DNA from: CAYMRB01 sp964392615
Lineage (GTDB): Bacteria > Planctomycetota > UBA8108
Assembly: GCA_964392615.1 (NCBI GenBank)
Contig: CAYMRB010000062.1
Coordinates: 1-31,114, forward strand
Direction of reading: 5' to 3'
Length of the DNA: 31,114 nucleotides
The first letter of the stretch is position 1; each line of letters begins with the position of its first letter. Position numbers and translations under genes: made by a program. The notes under the pieces are model-generated. The model saw only the letters and a program-made list of their open reading frames with translations, was not told the DNA's origin and searched no databases. Positions 8,272 to 18,300 of this stretch are shown here, in pieces.

Positions 8272-8434
8272 CAGCCCGTTGAAGAAGGCAATCCGGCGCA
8301 GAAGCGGCCGTTTCGCCCGAGCTCTTCGTTGCCAGAACTCGACAATGCACCACATTGCCTGCATTCTGGCGCCTCGATCTCGAACGAAACGTCTCGCTTC
8401 TGCACTCGGAGCCCTTCTTCAACGGACTGCTAGG
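8267..8434. repeat. 168-bp near-palindrome overlapping a stop codon (MITE-like)
   Basis: The two ends, 8267-8289 and the reverse complement of 8412-8434, agree at all but two of 23 positions (cores CCGTTGAAGAAGG and CCTTCTTCAACGG). Complementarity continues inward in blocks: GCAGAAGCG/CGCTTCTGC, CGTTTCG/CGAAACG, GCCAGAA/TTCTGGC and CAATG/CATTG around a five-base centre at 8348-8352. The stop codon of the upstream gene (8269-8271) is part of the left end. There is no transposase and I see no clear target-site duplication. A miniature inverted-repeat element or a large transcript-end hairpin both fit. Confidence 0.75.
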
Positions 8435-8545
8435 TGACTCCACGGGCGGAATCGACGACGATGTCCCCGGGAGCGTCGTTGCGGGATTCGGCGAGGTGAA
8501 TGTCCGCCGCGGCTTCGAGCGGCGCTCTTCGAGGAGGTCTACCGC

Positions 8546-9817
8546 ATGGTCACGAATCGGCTTCAGTCGCTCGCGTCGGAACACGTCGACGTCTCGAGGC
8601 GCTTCTTCCTGCAGCTCGGTGCGGCTGGTGCGGCCGGCCTGGCGACGTCGGATCTATGGGCTGACGGAGCGGATGGTAACGCCGCTCTCGCGGAGCTGAT
8701 TCGCGAGCTGGAGTACCTGACGCCGGCGGACGAGTTCCGTTCGATCGAACGCGGCAATCCGCTGCCCTACAAGCTGCCGCTGCCGAAGCGGCGCGAGGTC
8801 GGACTCGAGCGCGAGACGTGGAAGCTCGAGGTGATTCCCGATCCGGACACGCCGGCGACGGTCGTGCGCCATCCTCTCAGCATCGAGCGCGGCACGGCGT
8901 TCACGTTCGCCGACCTGCTCGAGGCCGCGAAGGAGCACACGGTGCGCTTTCTGCACGTCATGTCGTGCAACAACGTCGGCAGGCCGCTCGGGACCGGCCT
9001 CTGGGAAGGCGTGCCGCTCCGACACGTCGTCTGGAAGGCGCAGCCGGCGTCGCGCGTCCGCCGCGCGTTCTATTACGGCTACCACAACGACGACCCGAAG
9101 CAGATGTTCCGCAGCTCGCTGCCGATCGGGCGCGTGCTGGAAGATCCTCCGACGACGCATCCGGTGATTCTCGCGTTCAAGCTCAACGGCGAGCTCCTCT
9201 CGGGTGCACGGGGCGGCCCGGTGCGCTTGATCGTTCCCGACGCGTACGGGTTCAAGTCGGTCAAGTGGCTGACGCACATCGTGTTGACCGATCTGTTTCA
9301 CGCGAACGATAGCTACGCGACGATGTCGCCGAACGACATCGACAGCGCGATGAAGACCTTCGCGCGCTTTGTTCACCGACCGAAGAGGGCGCGCGCCGGG
9401 CAGCCGATCCCGCTGACCGGCATGGCGCAAGTCGGCATGTCCGGATTGCAGAAGGTGCAGTACTGGGTGCGGCCGGCGGGCGACCCGTTGCCGAGCGACG
9501 ACCCGTGGCTCACGCGAGCGCCGTGGAAGGATGCCGACATCCTGCCGCCACCGACGCGGTGGGGCGGCGGAGTCCCGGGCGGCAAGCTTCCCCGCGACGT
9601 GCGCGGGTTCGACGCCGAGACCGGCGCGCCGAAGCGGTGGCCGATGCGCTGGACGCTGGCGCACTGGGCGGCGCTCGTCCAACCGCTTGCGGCCGGTGAG
9701 TACGAGGTGCGCTGTCGGACCGTCGACGCGAACGGCGTGGGGCAACCGCTGCCGCGGCCGTTCAGGAAGTCCGGCCGTAACGCGATCGATGTCCTGACGA
9801 TCGCGGTGGAGAAGTGA
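8546..9817 (+). CDS. Tat-exported sulfite oxidase-family molybdopterin enzyme
   Basis: A 423-residue protein starting at an ATG with AGGAGG nine bases upstream. A twin-arginine signal is present ('SRRFFLQLGAAGAAGLA', residues 18-33), so export of the folded, cofactor-loaded enzyme is expected. The catalytic domain (about 80-270) carries the molybdenum-ligand cysteine at about 141 in 'HVMSCNNVGR' and the family motif 'RLIVPDAYGFKSVKWLTHI'. The C-terminal part (about 300-420) resembles the Mo-co dimerisation domain. Family members oxidise sulfite or reduce oxidised sulfur or sulfoxide substrates. The context around the cysteine is 'CNN' rather than the 'C-x-G-N' of classical sulfite oxidases, so the substrate is open. 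No cytochrome partner gene is adjacent. Confidence 0.85.
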   Translation: MVTNRLQSLASEHVDVSRRFFLQLGAAGAAGLATSDLWADGADGNAALAELIRELEYLTPADEFRSIERGNPLPYKLPLPKRREVGLERETWKLEVIPDPDTPATVVRHPLSIERGTAFTFADLLEAAKEHTVRFLHVMSCNNVGRPLGTGLWEGVPLRHVVWKAQPASRVRRAFYYGYHNDDPKQMFRSSLPIGRVLEDPPTTHPVILAFKLNGELLSGARGGPVRLIVPDAYGFKSVKWLTHIVLTDLFHANDSYATMSPNDIDSAMKTFARFVHRPKRARAGQPIPLTGMAQVGMSGLQKVQYWVRPAGDPLPSDDPWLTRAPWKDADILPPPTRWGGGVPGGKLPRDVRGFDAETGAPKRWPMRWTLAHWAALVQPLAAGEYEVRCRTVDANGVGQPLPRPFRKSGRNAIDVLTIAVEK

Positions 9818-9898
9818 GCCGTGGCACGCAGCGCTGGCACCAGTGTCATGATCGTCGCAGCGGCACGATCCGACCCGCCCCGACGCCGGCTGGCGGAA

Positions 9899-9973
9899 GG
9901 TCTGCTCCACTCCGGGTGTCAGTCAGCTGACCGGATTCATCACGCCGGTCCTGAACGGCTGGAGCAGCAGACC
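9899..9973. repeat. Nested inverted repeat upstream of the PQQ-like gene
   Basis: Bases 9899-9909 (GGTCTGCTCCA) pair with 9960-9973 (TGGAGCAGCAGACC) with a three-base bulge. Inside, a GACCGG/CCGGTC stem closes a ten-base loop. It lies 82 bases after the stop of the molybdoenzyme gene and just upstream of a possible promoter, so a terminator-like structure for the upstream gene is the simplest reading. There is no T tract. Confidence 0.5.
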
Positions 9974-9975
9974 GC

Positions 9976-10004
9976 TTGACTTGCCCGAACTCGCCGCTGA
10001 TTCT
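9976..10004 (+). promoter_or_regulatory. Candidate sigma-70 promoter for the PQQ-like gene
   Basis: TTGACT at 9976-9981 and GATTCT at 9999-10004 are 17 bases apart and lie about 47 bases before the ATG at 10051. The -35 matches consensus in five of six bases and the -10 in only three. Confidence 0.3.
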
Positions 10005-10050
10005 GGCGGCTAACCCTGACCATTCCCATCGACAACTGGAGAGTCTTCAC

Positions 10051-11388
10051 ATGCTACGTTTCGGATCCGTCGGTCTCGTGGCCGTTCTCGTGTTCAGCAT
10101 GGCCGTCCTCGCGTCGCCCGCGACCGCGGCGGACTGGCCGCAGTTCCGCGGCCCGTTCTTCAACGGCTCGACCGACGAGACGAACCTGCCGTCGAAGTGG
10201 TCCGTAGAGGACGGCGAGAACATCAAGTGGACCGCGAAGCTGCCCGGGCCGAGCGCGGCGACGCCGATCGTCTACGGCGATCACGTCTTCCTCGCCAGTA
10301 CCGATGCCGACAAGGACTCGCTCGTCGCGCTCGCGATCGACCGCAAGACCGGCAAGCAGCTGTGGACGCGCGAGATCGCGCGAGGCACGTACCGCGATCG
10401 ACGCAGCAACTTCGCGTCGTCGTCGCCGGCGACCGACGGCGAACGTGTCGTGTTCTTCTACGGCACGGGAGAGATGGTCGCGTACGACTTCGCGGGCAAG
10501 GAGCTCTGGCAGCGCGACATCACCGAGGACTACGGCGAGTTCGCGTTCCTGTGGACGTTCTCGACGAGCCCGCTGCTCTTCGACGGCCGGCTCTACATGC
10601 AGGTGCTGCAGCGCGACACGCCGGTCGATGGTCGCGGCTTCTCGGATCGGAAGAACGAATCGTACCTCCTCGCGATGGATCCGAAGACCGGCAAGACGCT
10701 GTGGCGGCACGTGCGGCCGAGCAAGGCGCGTTACGAATCGCTCGAGGCCTTCACGACGCCGACGCCGTTCACGATCGGCGGCAAGAGCCAGCTGCTCATC
10801 ATCGGTGGCGACGCGCTCACCGGGCACGACCCCGCTACAGGCAAGGAGCTCTTCCGGTGGGGGACCTGGAACCCGACCCGGATCCACCACTGGCGGCACG
10901 TCCCGTCGCCTGTGGGCGGTGACGGAGTCGTTCTCGTCTGCGCGCCGAAGCGCGCTCCGGTCTACGCGATCTCGGTCGGCGGCAAGGGACGCCTCGGCGA
11001 CGACGCGGTTGCCTGGGTCACCAGCGGCAACCGAGAGGTGGCCTCGGATGTCCCGACGCCGGCTTACGCGGATGGCGACTTCTTCGTCCTCAAGGAGGAG
11101 CGGCCCCCGGCGCTGACGCGCGTCGAGCCGAAGACCGGTGACGTGAAGTGGAAGATGCACGCGCCGGGTCGCGCGAAGTACGAGGCCTCGCCGACCGTGG
11201 CGGACGGCAAGGTCTACGTCGTCAACTTTTCCGGCGAGGTGGCTGTCGTCGACGCGAAGAAGGGCAAGCTGATCGGTGTCTACCCGACGAACCCGACGCG
11301 CGAGTACCCGATCCGGTCGAGCGTCGTGGCCGCGCGTGGCAACCTGTTCGTCCGCGTGAACCGCCGGCTGATCTGCATCGGCAAGTGA
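10051..11388 (+). CDS. Exported PQQ-like beta-propeller repeat protein
   Basis: A 445-residue protein with a signal peptide ('VGLVAVLVFSMAVLASPATAA') followed directly by the 'DWPQFRGP' motif that opens many planctomycete PQQ-like propeller proteins. Repeats of the form 'ALAIDRKTGKQLWTRE', 'LLAMDPKTGKTLWRHV', 'LTGHDPATGKELFRWG' and 'VAVVDAKKGKLIGVYP' run to the C-terminus and indicate an eight-blade-type PQQ_2 fold. The cofactor-binding and catalytic residues of quinoprotein dehydrogenases are not evident, so it is more likely a structural or binding propeller in the periplasm. The ATG at 10051 has GGAGAG at the right distance; the TTG at 9976 has none and would place extra residues before the signal peptide. 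The next gene starts 17 bases after the stop. Confidence 0.85.
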   Translation: MLRFGSVGLVAVLVFSMAVLASPATAADWPQFRGPFFNGSTDETNLPSKWSVEDGENIKWTAKLPGPSAATPIVYGDHVFLASTDADKDSLVALAIDRKTGKQLWTREIARGTYRDRRSNFASSSPATDGERVVFFYGTGEMVAYDFAGKELWQRDITEDYGEFAFLWTFSTSPLLFDGRLYMQVLQRDTPVDGRGFSDRKNESYLLAMDPKTGKTLWRHVRPSKARYESLEAFTTPTPFTIGGKSQLLIIGGDALTGHDPATGKELFRWGTWNPTRIHHWRHVPSPVGGDGVVLVCAPKRAPVYAISVGGKGRLGDDAVAWVTSGNREVASDVPTPAYADGDFFVLKEERPPALTRVEPKTGDVKWKMHAPGRAKYEASPTVADGKVYVVNFSGEVAVVDAKKGKLIGVYPTNPTREYPIRSSVVAARGNLFVRVNRRLICIGK

Positions 11389-11405
11389 TGACGACGGAGG
11401 CCGCC

Positions 11406-12911
11406 ATGAGCTCGAATCGCCGCGGGATCATTTCGTTGATATCGTTGGCGGCGGCTCTCGGCGGCCTCTGTCCGTCTGCCGCGGCCGACGACGCGCCGCC
11501 CCTCGAGCACTCCGACGTCGTCTTCATGTACGCGTCGAACGAGGCGGCGTACCGCGCGTACGGCGCGACGTTCGTCGCGTGGGGCGGCGCGAACTCGAAG
11601 GAACGCGTCGCGATGCACCACGCGCTCGGGATCCGCTGCACCGGCAGCGTGTGGTGCCTGACGGCCGGGGCGAAGACGCTCTTCGAGAACGAGGCGCTGC
11701 GCGAGGCGGTCTCTGTCGACATCGAGGGCAAGCCGGTCGCCGTGCCGTGGCAGTTCGACAAGGTCTGGAAGGGCCAGACGACCGACTTCGGCAATACGAA
11801 CCATCCGGCGTTTCGGGAGCACGTCAAGGCGAACGTGCGTCGCGTCATGGCCGGTGGCGCGGACGGTCTGCACGTCGACGACCATCTCGGACTTGCCCAC
11901 TCGGTGCACTGGAACGGGGGCGGGTTCGACGACCGGTCCATCGTCCTGTTCCGGGCCTATCTGCGCGACCACGCGGAGAAGGCGGAGCTCGAGGCGGCGG
12001 GCGTGAGCGATCTCGATACGTTCGACTACCGCGATCTCGTACGGAAGACCGCGAAGACGCGCGATGAGGTCCGGCGCAATACCCACCGCATTCCGCTGTT
12101 CCGTCTATGGAAGCGCTTCCACTTGACGGCGGCCGCAGACTTCGTCGACGAGCTGCGCGCGGAGGCCGCGAAGGCAGCTGGCCATCCGGTGCTCCTGAGC
12201 GCGAACGCCGGCATGCACAGCGAGACGCACCACTTCGTCGTGCCGCGTCTTACGCACGTCGTCTGCGAAGTCCGGTTCGACGCACATAGCGGCACGGAGT
12301 CGCTCGACCACGCGCGCAGAGCTTTCGCGTCCGCGCGCCGGCTGCGCCGGCCCATGGCATGCACCGCGTCGGGGCATGACTGGGCGTGGGTCAAGGAGCA
12401 CGGCGTCCACGAAATCGTGCGCGCTTGGATCGCGCTCACGTATGCGCACGGCCAGCGGTTCATGGTGCCCCACCCGAAGCAGCAGTGGTGCTTCAACAAG
12501 ACGCTCGGCACGCATTGGTACAAGGCGCCGATCGCCGAGTTCGCCCCCGTCTATCGCTTCATTCGTGCCAACGCCGCGGCGTTCGACGGCTTCGAGGCCG
12601 ACGCCGAGGTCAACGTGAGCGTCGGACTCGACACGGGCGGCGGCGAGCGGCTCGAGCGCACGGTGCGGCGGCGGGGCACGGCGACCGTCATCCACGTCGT
12701 CAACCTCGACTACGACGCCGCGAAGGATCGCATGCGCGTGAAGAAGGGCGTTCGAGTCGAGCTGCCCGCTGCGCTCGTGAAGGGAGGCGGGAAGGTTCGC
12801 CACCTGCGCTTCGATGCGGAACCGGCCGACCTCGACATCCGAGTCGACGGCGACAAGGCCAGCGTGACGCTCCCCGAGCTGCGGCTCTGGTCGGTTCTCG
12901 AGATCCGCTGA
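11406..12911 (+). CDS. Exported TIM-barrel, glycoside hydrolase-like protein of unknown specificity
   Basis: A 501-residue protein with a signal peptide ('GIISLISLAAALGG', ending 'SAAA' near residue 27). Of the ATGs at 11388 and 11406, the second has GGAGG five bases upstream and is preferred. The body suggests a beta/alpha barrel: a 'GIRCTGSVWCLTAG' strand, an acidic strand end 'GADGLHVDDHLG' (Asp158, Asp159), 'HPVLLSANAGMHSE', 'CEVRFDAHSGTES' and 'CTASGHDWAWV' near 322. A C-terminal beta-sandwich ('ATVIHVVNLDYD', 'LPELRLWSVLEIR') resembles the trailing domain of many glycoside hydrolases. The paired aspartates could be catalytic. I cannot assign a numbered family. It forms an operon with the PQQ-like gene. 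Confidence 0.6.
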   Translation: MSSNRRGIISLISLAAALGGLCPSAAADDAPPLEHSDVVFMYASNEAAYRAYGATFVAWGGANSKERVAMHHALGIRCTGSVWCLTAGAKTLFENEALREAVSVDIEGKPVAVPWQFDKVWKGQTTDFGNTNHPAFREHVKANVRRVMAGGADGLHVDDHLGLAHSVHWNGGGFDDRSIVLFRAYLRDHAEKAELEAAGVSDLDTFDYRDLVRKTAKTRDEVRRNTHRIPLFRLWKRFHLTAAADFVDELRAEAAKAAGHPVLLSANAGMHSETHHFVVPRLTHVVCEVRFDAHSGTESLDHARRAFASARRLRRPMACTASGHDWAWVKEHGVHEIVRAWIALTYAHGQRFMVPHPKQQWCFNKTLGTHWYKAPIAEFAPVYRFIRANAAAFDGFEADAEVNVSVGLDTGGGERLERTVRRRGTATVIHVVNLDYDAAKDRMRVKKGVRVELPAALVKGGGKVRHLRFDAEPADLDIRVDGDKASVTLPELRLWSVLEIR

Positions 12912-13011
12912 GCCCCTCAGTGCCGTCTTTCACAAATATCTGTGCATTCGAGCGGCATCTCCGCCCGCTGGCTTCGTTGCGCTCAGTCGACTATGGGCCT
13001 CTTAGGCGCGC
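12912..13011. other. Convergent intergenic gap
   Basis: One hundred bases between two convergent stops. A locally AT-rich stretch (TTTCACAAATATCTGTG, about 12930) stands out from the surroundings, but I see no convincing hairpin with a T tract on either strand. Confidence 0.4.
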
Positions 13012-14091
<1,080 letters not shown>

Positions 14092-14113
14092 GGTTCTTCC
14101 TCCTCGGTCTGCG

Positions 14114-14641
14114 TCAGTCCTTCTCAGGTGGCTGGCACATGTCCGTCTCGTCGCTCGACGGGCCGTAGGTCTGGGGGACGGGCACATCCTTGAGACGCAA
14201 GTATACGCCCAGCTGTGCGCGGTGGTGGACGTGATGGTTGATCATGAAGTTTCTGACCATCGCGCCGCGCGGCTCGTTGAGCACGACCTCGCCGCCCATC
14301 TTCAACGTCCACCTCTTCAGCATGTGCTCGTCGGGCTGCCCCTCGAGCACGTCGCGCGCCGTAGCGACGCCCTTGTCGAACTTCGCGAGCATGTCCGCCC
14401 TGTCTGTCGCGACGTACGGCGTCCATTCGGCGGGATCGAACTCCATGACGTCCTGCTGGAGCATCGAGTCGACCCAGTCGAACGACTCTGCGATGTGGGA
14501 GCCGAGCTGACGGAAGGTCATCGACTTCTCGTGCGGCTGCCAGTCGAAGAGCTCTTCGGGTATGCGCTCGAGGTGCTGGCGCGTGGACTTCACCTCTTGA
14601 CCGAACTCCGCGAGGATATCTTCGACGATCGTCATCGGCAT
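14114..14641 (-). CDS. DinB-family (YfiT-like) four-helix protein
   Basis: A 175-residue cytoplasmic protein with the DinB/YfiT pattern: an N-terminal helix, 'FRQLGSHIAESFDWVDSML' with a metal-ligand histidine at 49, and the C-terminal pair in 'NHHVHHRAQLGVYLRL' (His136, His140). The length is normal for the family. Members bind nickel or zinc and some are thiol-transferases or stress-response proteins; the name does not mean a DNA polymerase. Two starts are possible, at 14641 and two codons later; ACGGAG lies before the first and is still within range for the second. It is the first gene of a minus-strand pair with the MBL-fold gene. Confidence 0.8.
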   Translation of the reverse strand: MPMTIVEDILAEFGQEVKSTRQHLERIPEELFDWQPHEKSMTFRQLGSHIAESFDWVDSMLQQDVMEFDPAEWTPYVATDRADMLAKFDKGVATARDVLEGQPDEHMLKRWTLKMGGEVVLNEPRGAMVRNFMINHHVHHRAQLGVYLRLKDVPVPQTYGPSSDETDMCQPPEKD

Positions 14642-14791
14642 GCTCCGTCAGGGCACAGCAGGTCGGACCGCGCGACGCGACGCAGCGCCGCGCTGACGAA
14701 GCCTGATTGTGCTCTCGCGTGTGCGGCGATGCCAGGCCGAAGCGGTTATCCTCGTCCCGGTCGCGCCATCGAAAACCCGGTAGGTACGCAC
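14642..14791. other. Divergent gap between the DinB and DUF1697 genes
   Basis: These 150 bases must hold promoters in both directions. I find no good -35/-10 pair and no strong hairpin. Confidence 0.4.
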
Positions 14792-15331
14792 ATGGCAACC
14801 TGGATCGCTCTCTTTCGCGGCATCAACGTCGGCGGGCACGGCCGGCTACCGATGAAGGAGCTCGTCGCGATCCTCGAGGAGCTCGGCCTGTCCGACGTGA
14901 AGACGTACATCCAGAGCGGCAACGTCGTCTTTCGCAGTCGCGCGTCGAATGCCGGGCGGCTCGCCGATCGCATCGCGAGGGCGGTCGAGTCGAGCCGCGG
15001 ATTCCGGCCGCAGGTGGTGCTCCTGACCGCCGACGCCCTCCGACACGCGGCCGATGCGAGCCCGTTCCCCAAAGGCGAGGCCGCCATGAAGACGGTGCAC
15101 CTCTGCTTCCTGGCCGAGCCGTCGACGGCGCCGGACTTCGCGACGATGGATCGGGTCAAATCAGCGACGGAGGAATACGCGCTGATCGACGACGTGTTCT
15201 ACCTCCACGCGCCCGACGGCATCGCCCGCTCGAAGCTCGCGGCGCAAGTGGAGCGCTGCCTCGGCGTTCCGACGACATCGCGCAATTGGCGCACGGTCGA
15301 GAGGGTCCTCGCGCTGGCCGAGACGCCGTGA
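14792..15331 (+). CDS. DUF1697 domain protein
   Basis: A 179-residue protein, full length for DUF1697. It starts with the family hallmark 'WIALFRGINVGGHGRLPMKEL' region, followed by 'VKTYIQSGNVVFRS' and a C-terminal 'TSRNWRTVERVLAL' segment, all characteristic. The biochemical role of the family is not established. There is no signal peptide. The ribosome site before the ATG is weak (TAGGT). Its stop is ten bases from the stop of the large convergent gene on the minus strand. Confidence 0.85.
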   Translation: MATWIALFRGINVGGHGRLPMKELVAILEELGLSDVKTYIQSGNVVFRSRASNAGRLADRIARAVESSRGFRPQVVLLTADALRHAADASPFPKGEAAMKTVHLCFLAEPSTAPDFATMDRVKSATEEYALIDDVFYLHAPDGIARSKLAAQVERCLGVPTTSRNWRTVERVLALAETP

Positions 15332-15341
15332 CTCCGGCGGC

Positions 15342-18300
15342 TCACCGCGCGCACGCAGGGGGACAGGTCGGCAAGTGGATGCAGCGCGTCCCCAGGGCGT
15401 GGGGCTCGCCGCGTTGGAAGAGGTAGATCAGCGTGCTCGTCGCGTCGGCGACATCGACATTCAGGTCGCCGTTCGCATCGAGCAGGGCTACGTTGTCCTC
15501 GCTCGCCAGCGTGCCGTCGCCGCACGGCAGGACGGACGGCGTACCCAAGAACAGGTAGCGCAGCAGCGCGACGGCGTCCGAGATGTCGACCGCTCCATCC
15601 TGGTTGGTGTCTCCCGGCAGCTGGTTTCGCGGCGGACCGACGACGCGTCCCGCGCCTGGCGTGCCGCCATCGAGCTCGCTCGGCTGCCAGCCGCCTCGAT
15701 CGCGCAGCAGCTCCGGCGACGCTTCCGGGTCCGCGACCTCCAGCGACGGCCCGAAGCCGTCGGTCAGCGGGTGCCAGGTGTCCGAGTAGACAAAGTCGGC
15801 GAGTGGCCTGCCCAGAGAGTCCTGGAGCAGCACGAGCTCGCCTCCGTTGCTCAGGTTGCCGCGGTACTCGCCGGCGATGTAGAGGCCTTCGGTGTCGTAG
15901 CGCGACGAGAACGCCTCGAAGTTCTTGACGATGAGCACGAACTCGCCCGGCGCGAGGTCCTCCTCGGGGGGCAGCTCCGGGAACTCGAACTCGACGCCTG
16001 CAGCGAACCGGATGCCCATGAGATTGAGCGGTCGGTCGCTGGTGTTCTGGAACTCGACGAACTCGAACTCATCGCGATTGCTGAAGGGGCTGTCCTCCGG
16101 CGCCTCGGGAGGGTGGTACATCAGCTCGGTGATGCGCAGGGCCGACGAGTCGACGACGTAGACCGCCTCGTTCAACGCGCTCCAGCTCGTACCGATCCGG
16201 GCCCGTGCCCGCATGCGAAGCGTACGGTCGAGCACGATCGTGCCGTCGGGGTCGTCCGGATCGTCCGACGCCTCTCGTGCGACGAGCTCGGGCAGAATCA
16301 GCAGGTCGGACGAGCCCGAGCTGCTGTTCAGTCCGTGAATGGCCAGCACGTTGCGGCCGTTGCGGAGAAACTCGATCGCGTCGGAGATGTCGAAGTTCTC
16401 GAACGCGACGGCGAGGCTGTCGGCGTGCGACCCGGTCGCGCTCGAATTCCACGCGGGCGTCGCGGGCGCGCCCGCCGCGGTCACGCGCTCTCCGTTCAGG
16501 TAGGCGACGAAGCCGTCGTCGTACTTCATGCGCAGCAACAGAGCCTCGAAAGCATCGCGATCGTCGACGTTGAATGCGAGACGCAGATAGACCGACGCGC
16601 TGGCGTCGTACATCTCGCTCTCGACGTCCAAGCCGATGAGGTCCTCGTAGCCCGAGCTCCTCTCGTAGCCGACGCCGGTCGAGCCGGACCGCCACGCCAC
16701 GTCGTTGTAGCCGGGAAGCGTCCAATCGAGCCCGAGGGCGCCGTCGGTCGGCACTCGCACGCGCACCGGAGCTTCCGAGGCCAGAAGCACCACCTGCGTG
16801 CCGCCGTTGCCGAAGTCGGAGTATTCGAGAGCCGTCGGCGATAGAGCGCCGCCCGGAAGGCGCGGGTCGGATCCGTCGGCGGTGTAGTACACGGTGCCGG
16901 CGTCGGCCTCCATGGTCAGCTCTGCGTCGGTCGGGACGGCGCCCGCGGCGCGGCTGAAGACGGGCGCGGCGACAGACGGATACAGGCCGGCCGAGCGGAA
17001 GTAGCTGACCACGGTCGACGTTCGCGACGGCAGCACGCCGTTGACGTAGGCGTCCCGCGCGCTCTGCCACGACGCAGGAGTACGGTAGTCCCAGCGCGCC
17101 GCCTCGGCGAAGAAGGCGCGCTCCACCTGATCGCAGCGCTCGAGGAGCCGCGCGGTCATCTTCGGCGGCGTCATGGCGCCATCGTTGAAGAAGTGCTCGT
17201 GCATGCGGTCGCCGAGGAACGTGATGAAGTCCGGATGCCCTTCGGAGCGTAGCCCGCTGAAGAACTCTCCAGGCCCGGCGTTGCCGATGCGGCTCCCCGT
17301 GTTGCGCGTGAAGCCGTCCCCGTCATTGAGGTAGAACTTGAAGCCGCTTCCCGCCGTCGTCGGTCCGACGCAGCGGTACTCGGCCTCCGAGTTGCCGTAG
17401 TTCCACATCAGCATGAAGTCGACATAGTTCTGCAGGTCGACCCATTCCCGAACGGCCTCGTAGTCGCGGCGCAACGACTTGGCATGATCCCATGTCGACC
17501 CGTCGCCGTCGTACGGAAAGCCCGCTCCGAAGTTGCCGCCGACGTTGCGATTGCCGTTGATCGACTCGTAGTCCGACGACTGGCCGCCGAGATAACTGGC
17601 GTGCATACCGTCGTGCCAACGCTCTCGAAGGTGATACTGACCCCAGTACGTGCCGTCGATGTAGACGTGGACGAATCGCCCGTGCGGATTCAGGTTGCCC
17701 ATGTCGAGCATCGTGTCGTCGGCGAACCGGTTCGACATGTAGAAGCCGCGCTGGTTCATGTCGTGCGAGCCGCCTCGCAGCTCGATCTGGTCGAAGCTGT
17801 CGACCGCGGGAATCGTGCGGTCGTGTCCGAGGAAGATCGGGAAGCGCAGCTTGCGAGCGCCGTAGGTGCCGCGGAAGAAGATGCGGAAGTTCTTCTTCGC
17901 GAAGTTCGTGACGAGACCGCCGAAGTACTTGATCCCGGCATCTTCCTGGAAGTCGGGGCCGCCCTCCGGATCGAGCCACTCGATCGACGTTCGGATCTCG
18001 GTGTTGTTGTTGATCGTTCCCGACGTGACCAGCGAAATCGACGGCAGGTCCGTCAGCGCGGCTCCCATCTGCGGGCCGTACGTCGGATGCTGCGTGATGC
18101 TCGTCCGCATCACGGGCGAGGCGATCACGTCGTCCGTGAAGACGTACGTCTGCGTGTCGATGTTCGTCGGTCTGAAGCCTTCCTTGTACGCGATCGCGCG
18201 CAGGATGGTCGTGCCGTCGATCGGGACAGGAACCCGATAGAGGGTGCCACGTGTCCGGCTGGGACTGCTTCCGTCGACGGTATAGCGAATCAGTGCGTCT

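Noticed and set aside
6214..8364. A 716-codon minus-strand frame opposite paralogue 2
   Set aside because: It is antisense to a well-supported gene with signal peptide and domains, and it runs through the palindrome.
8355..8699. A plus-strand frame starting inside the palindrome and overlapping the start of the molybdoenzyme gene
   Set aside because: The overlapping frame has a strong ribosome site, a twin-arginine signal and a full enzyme domain; this one has none.
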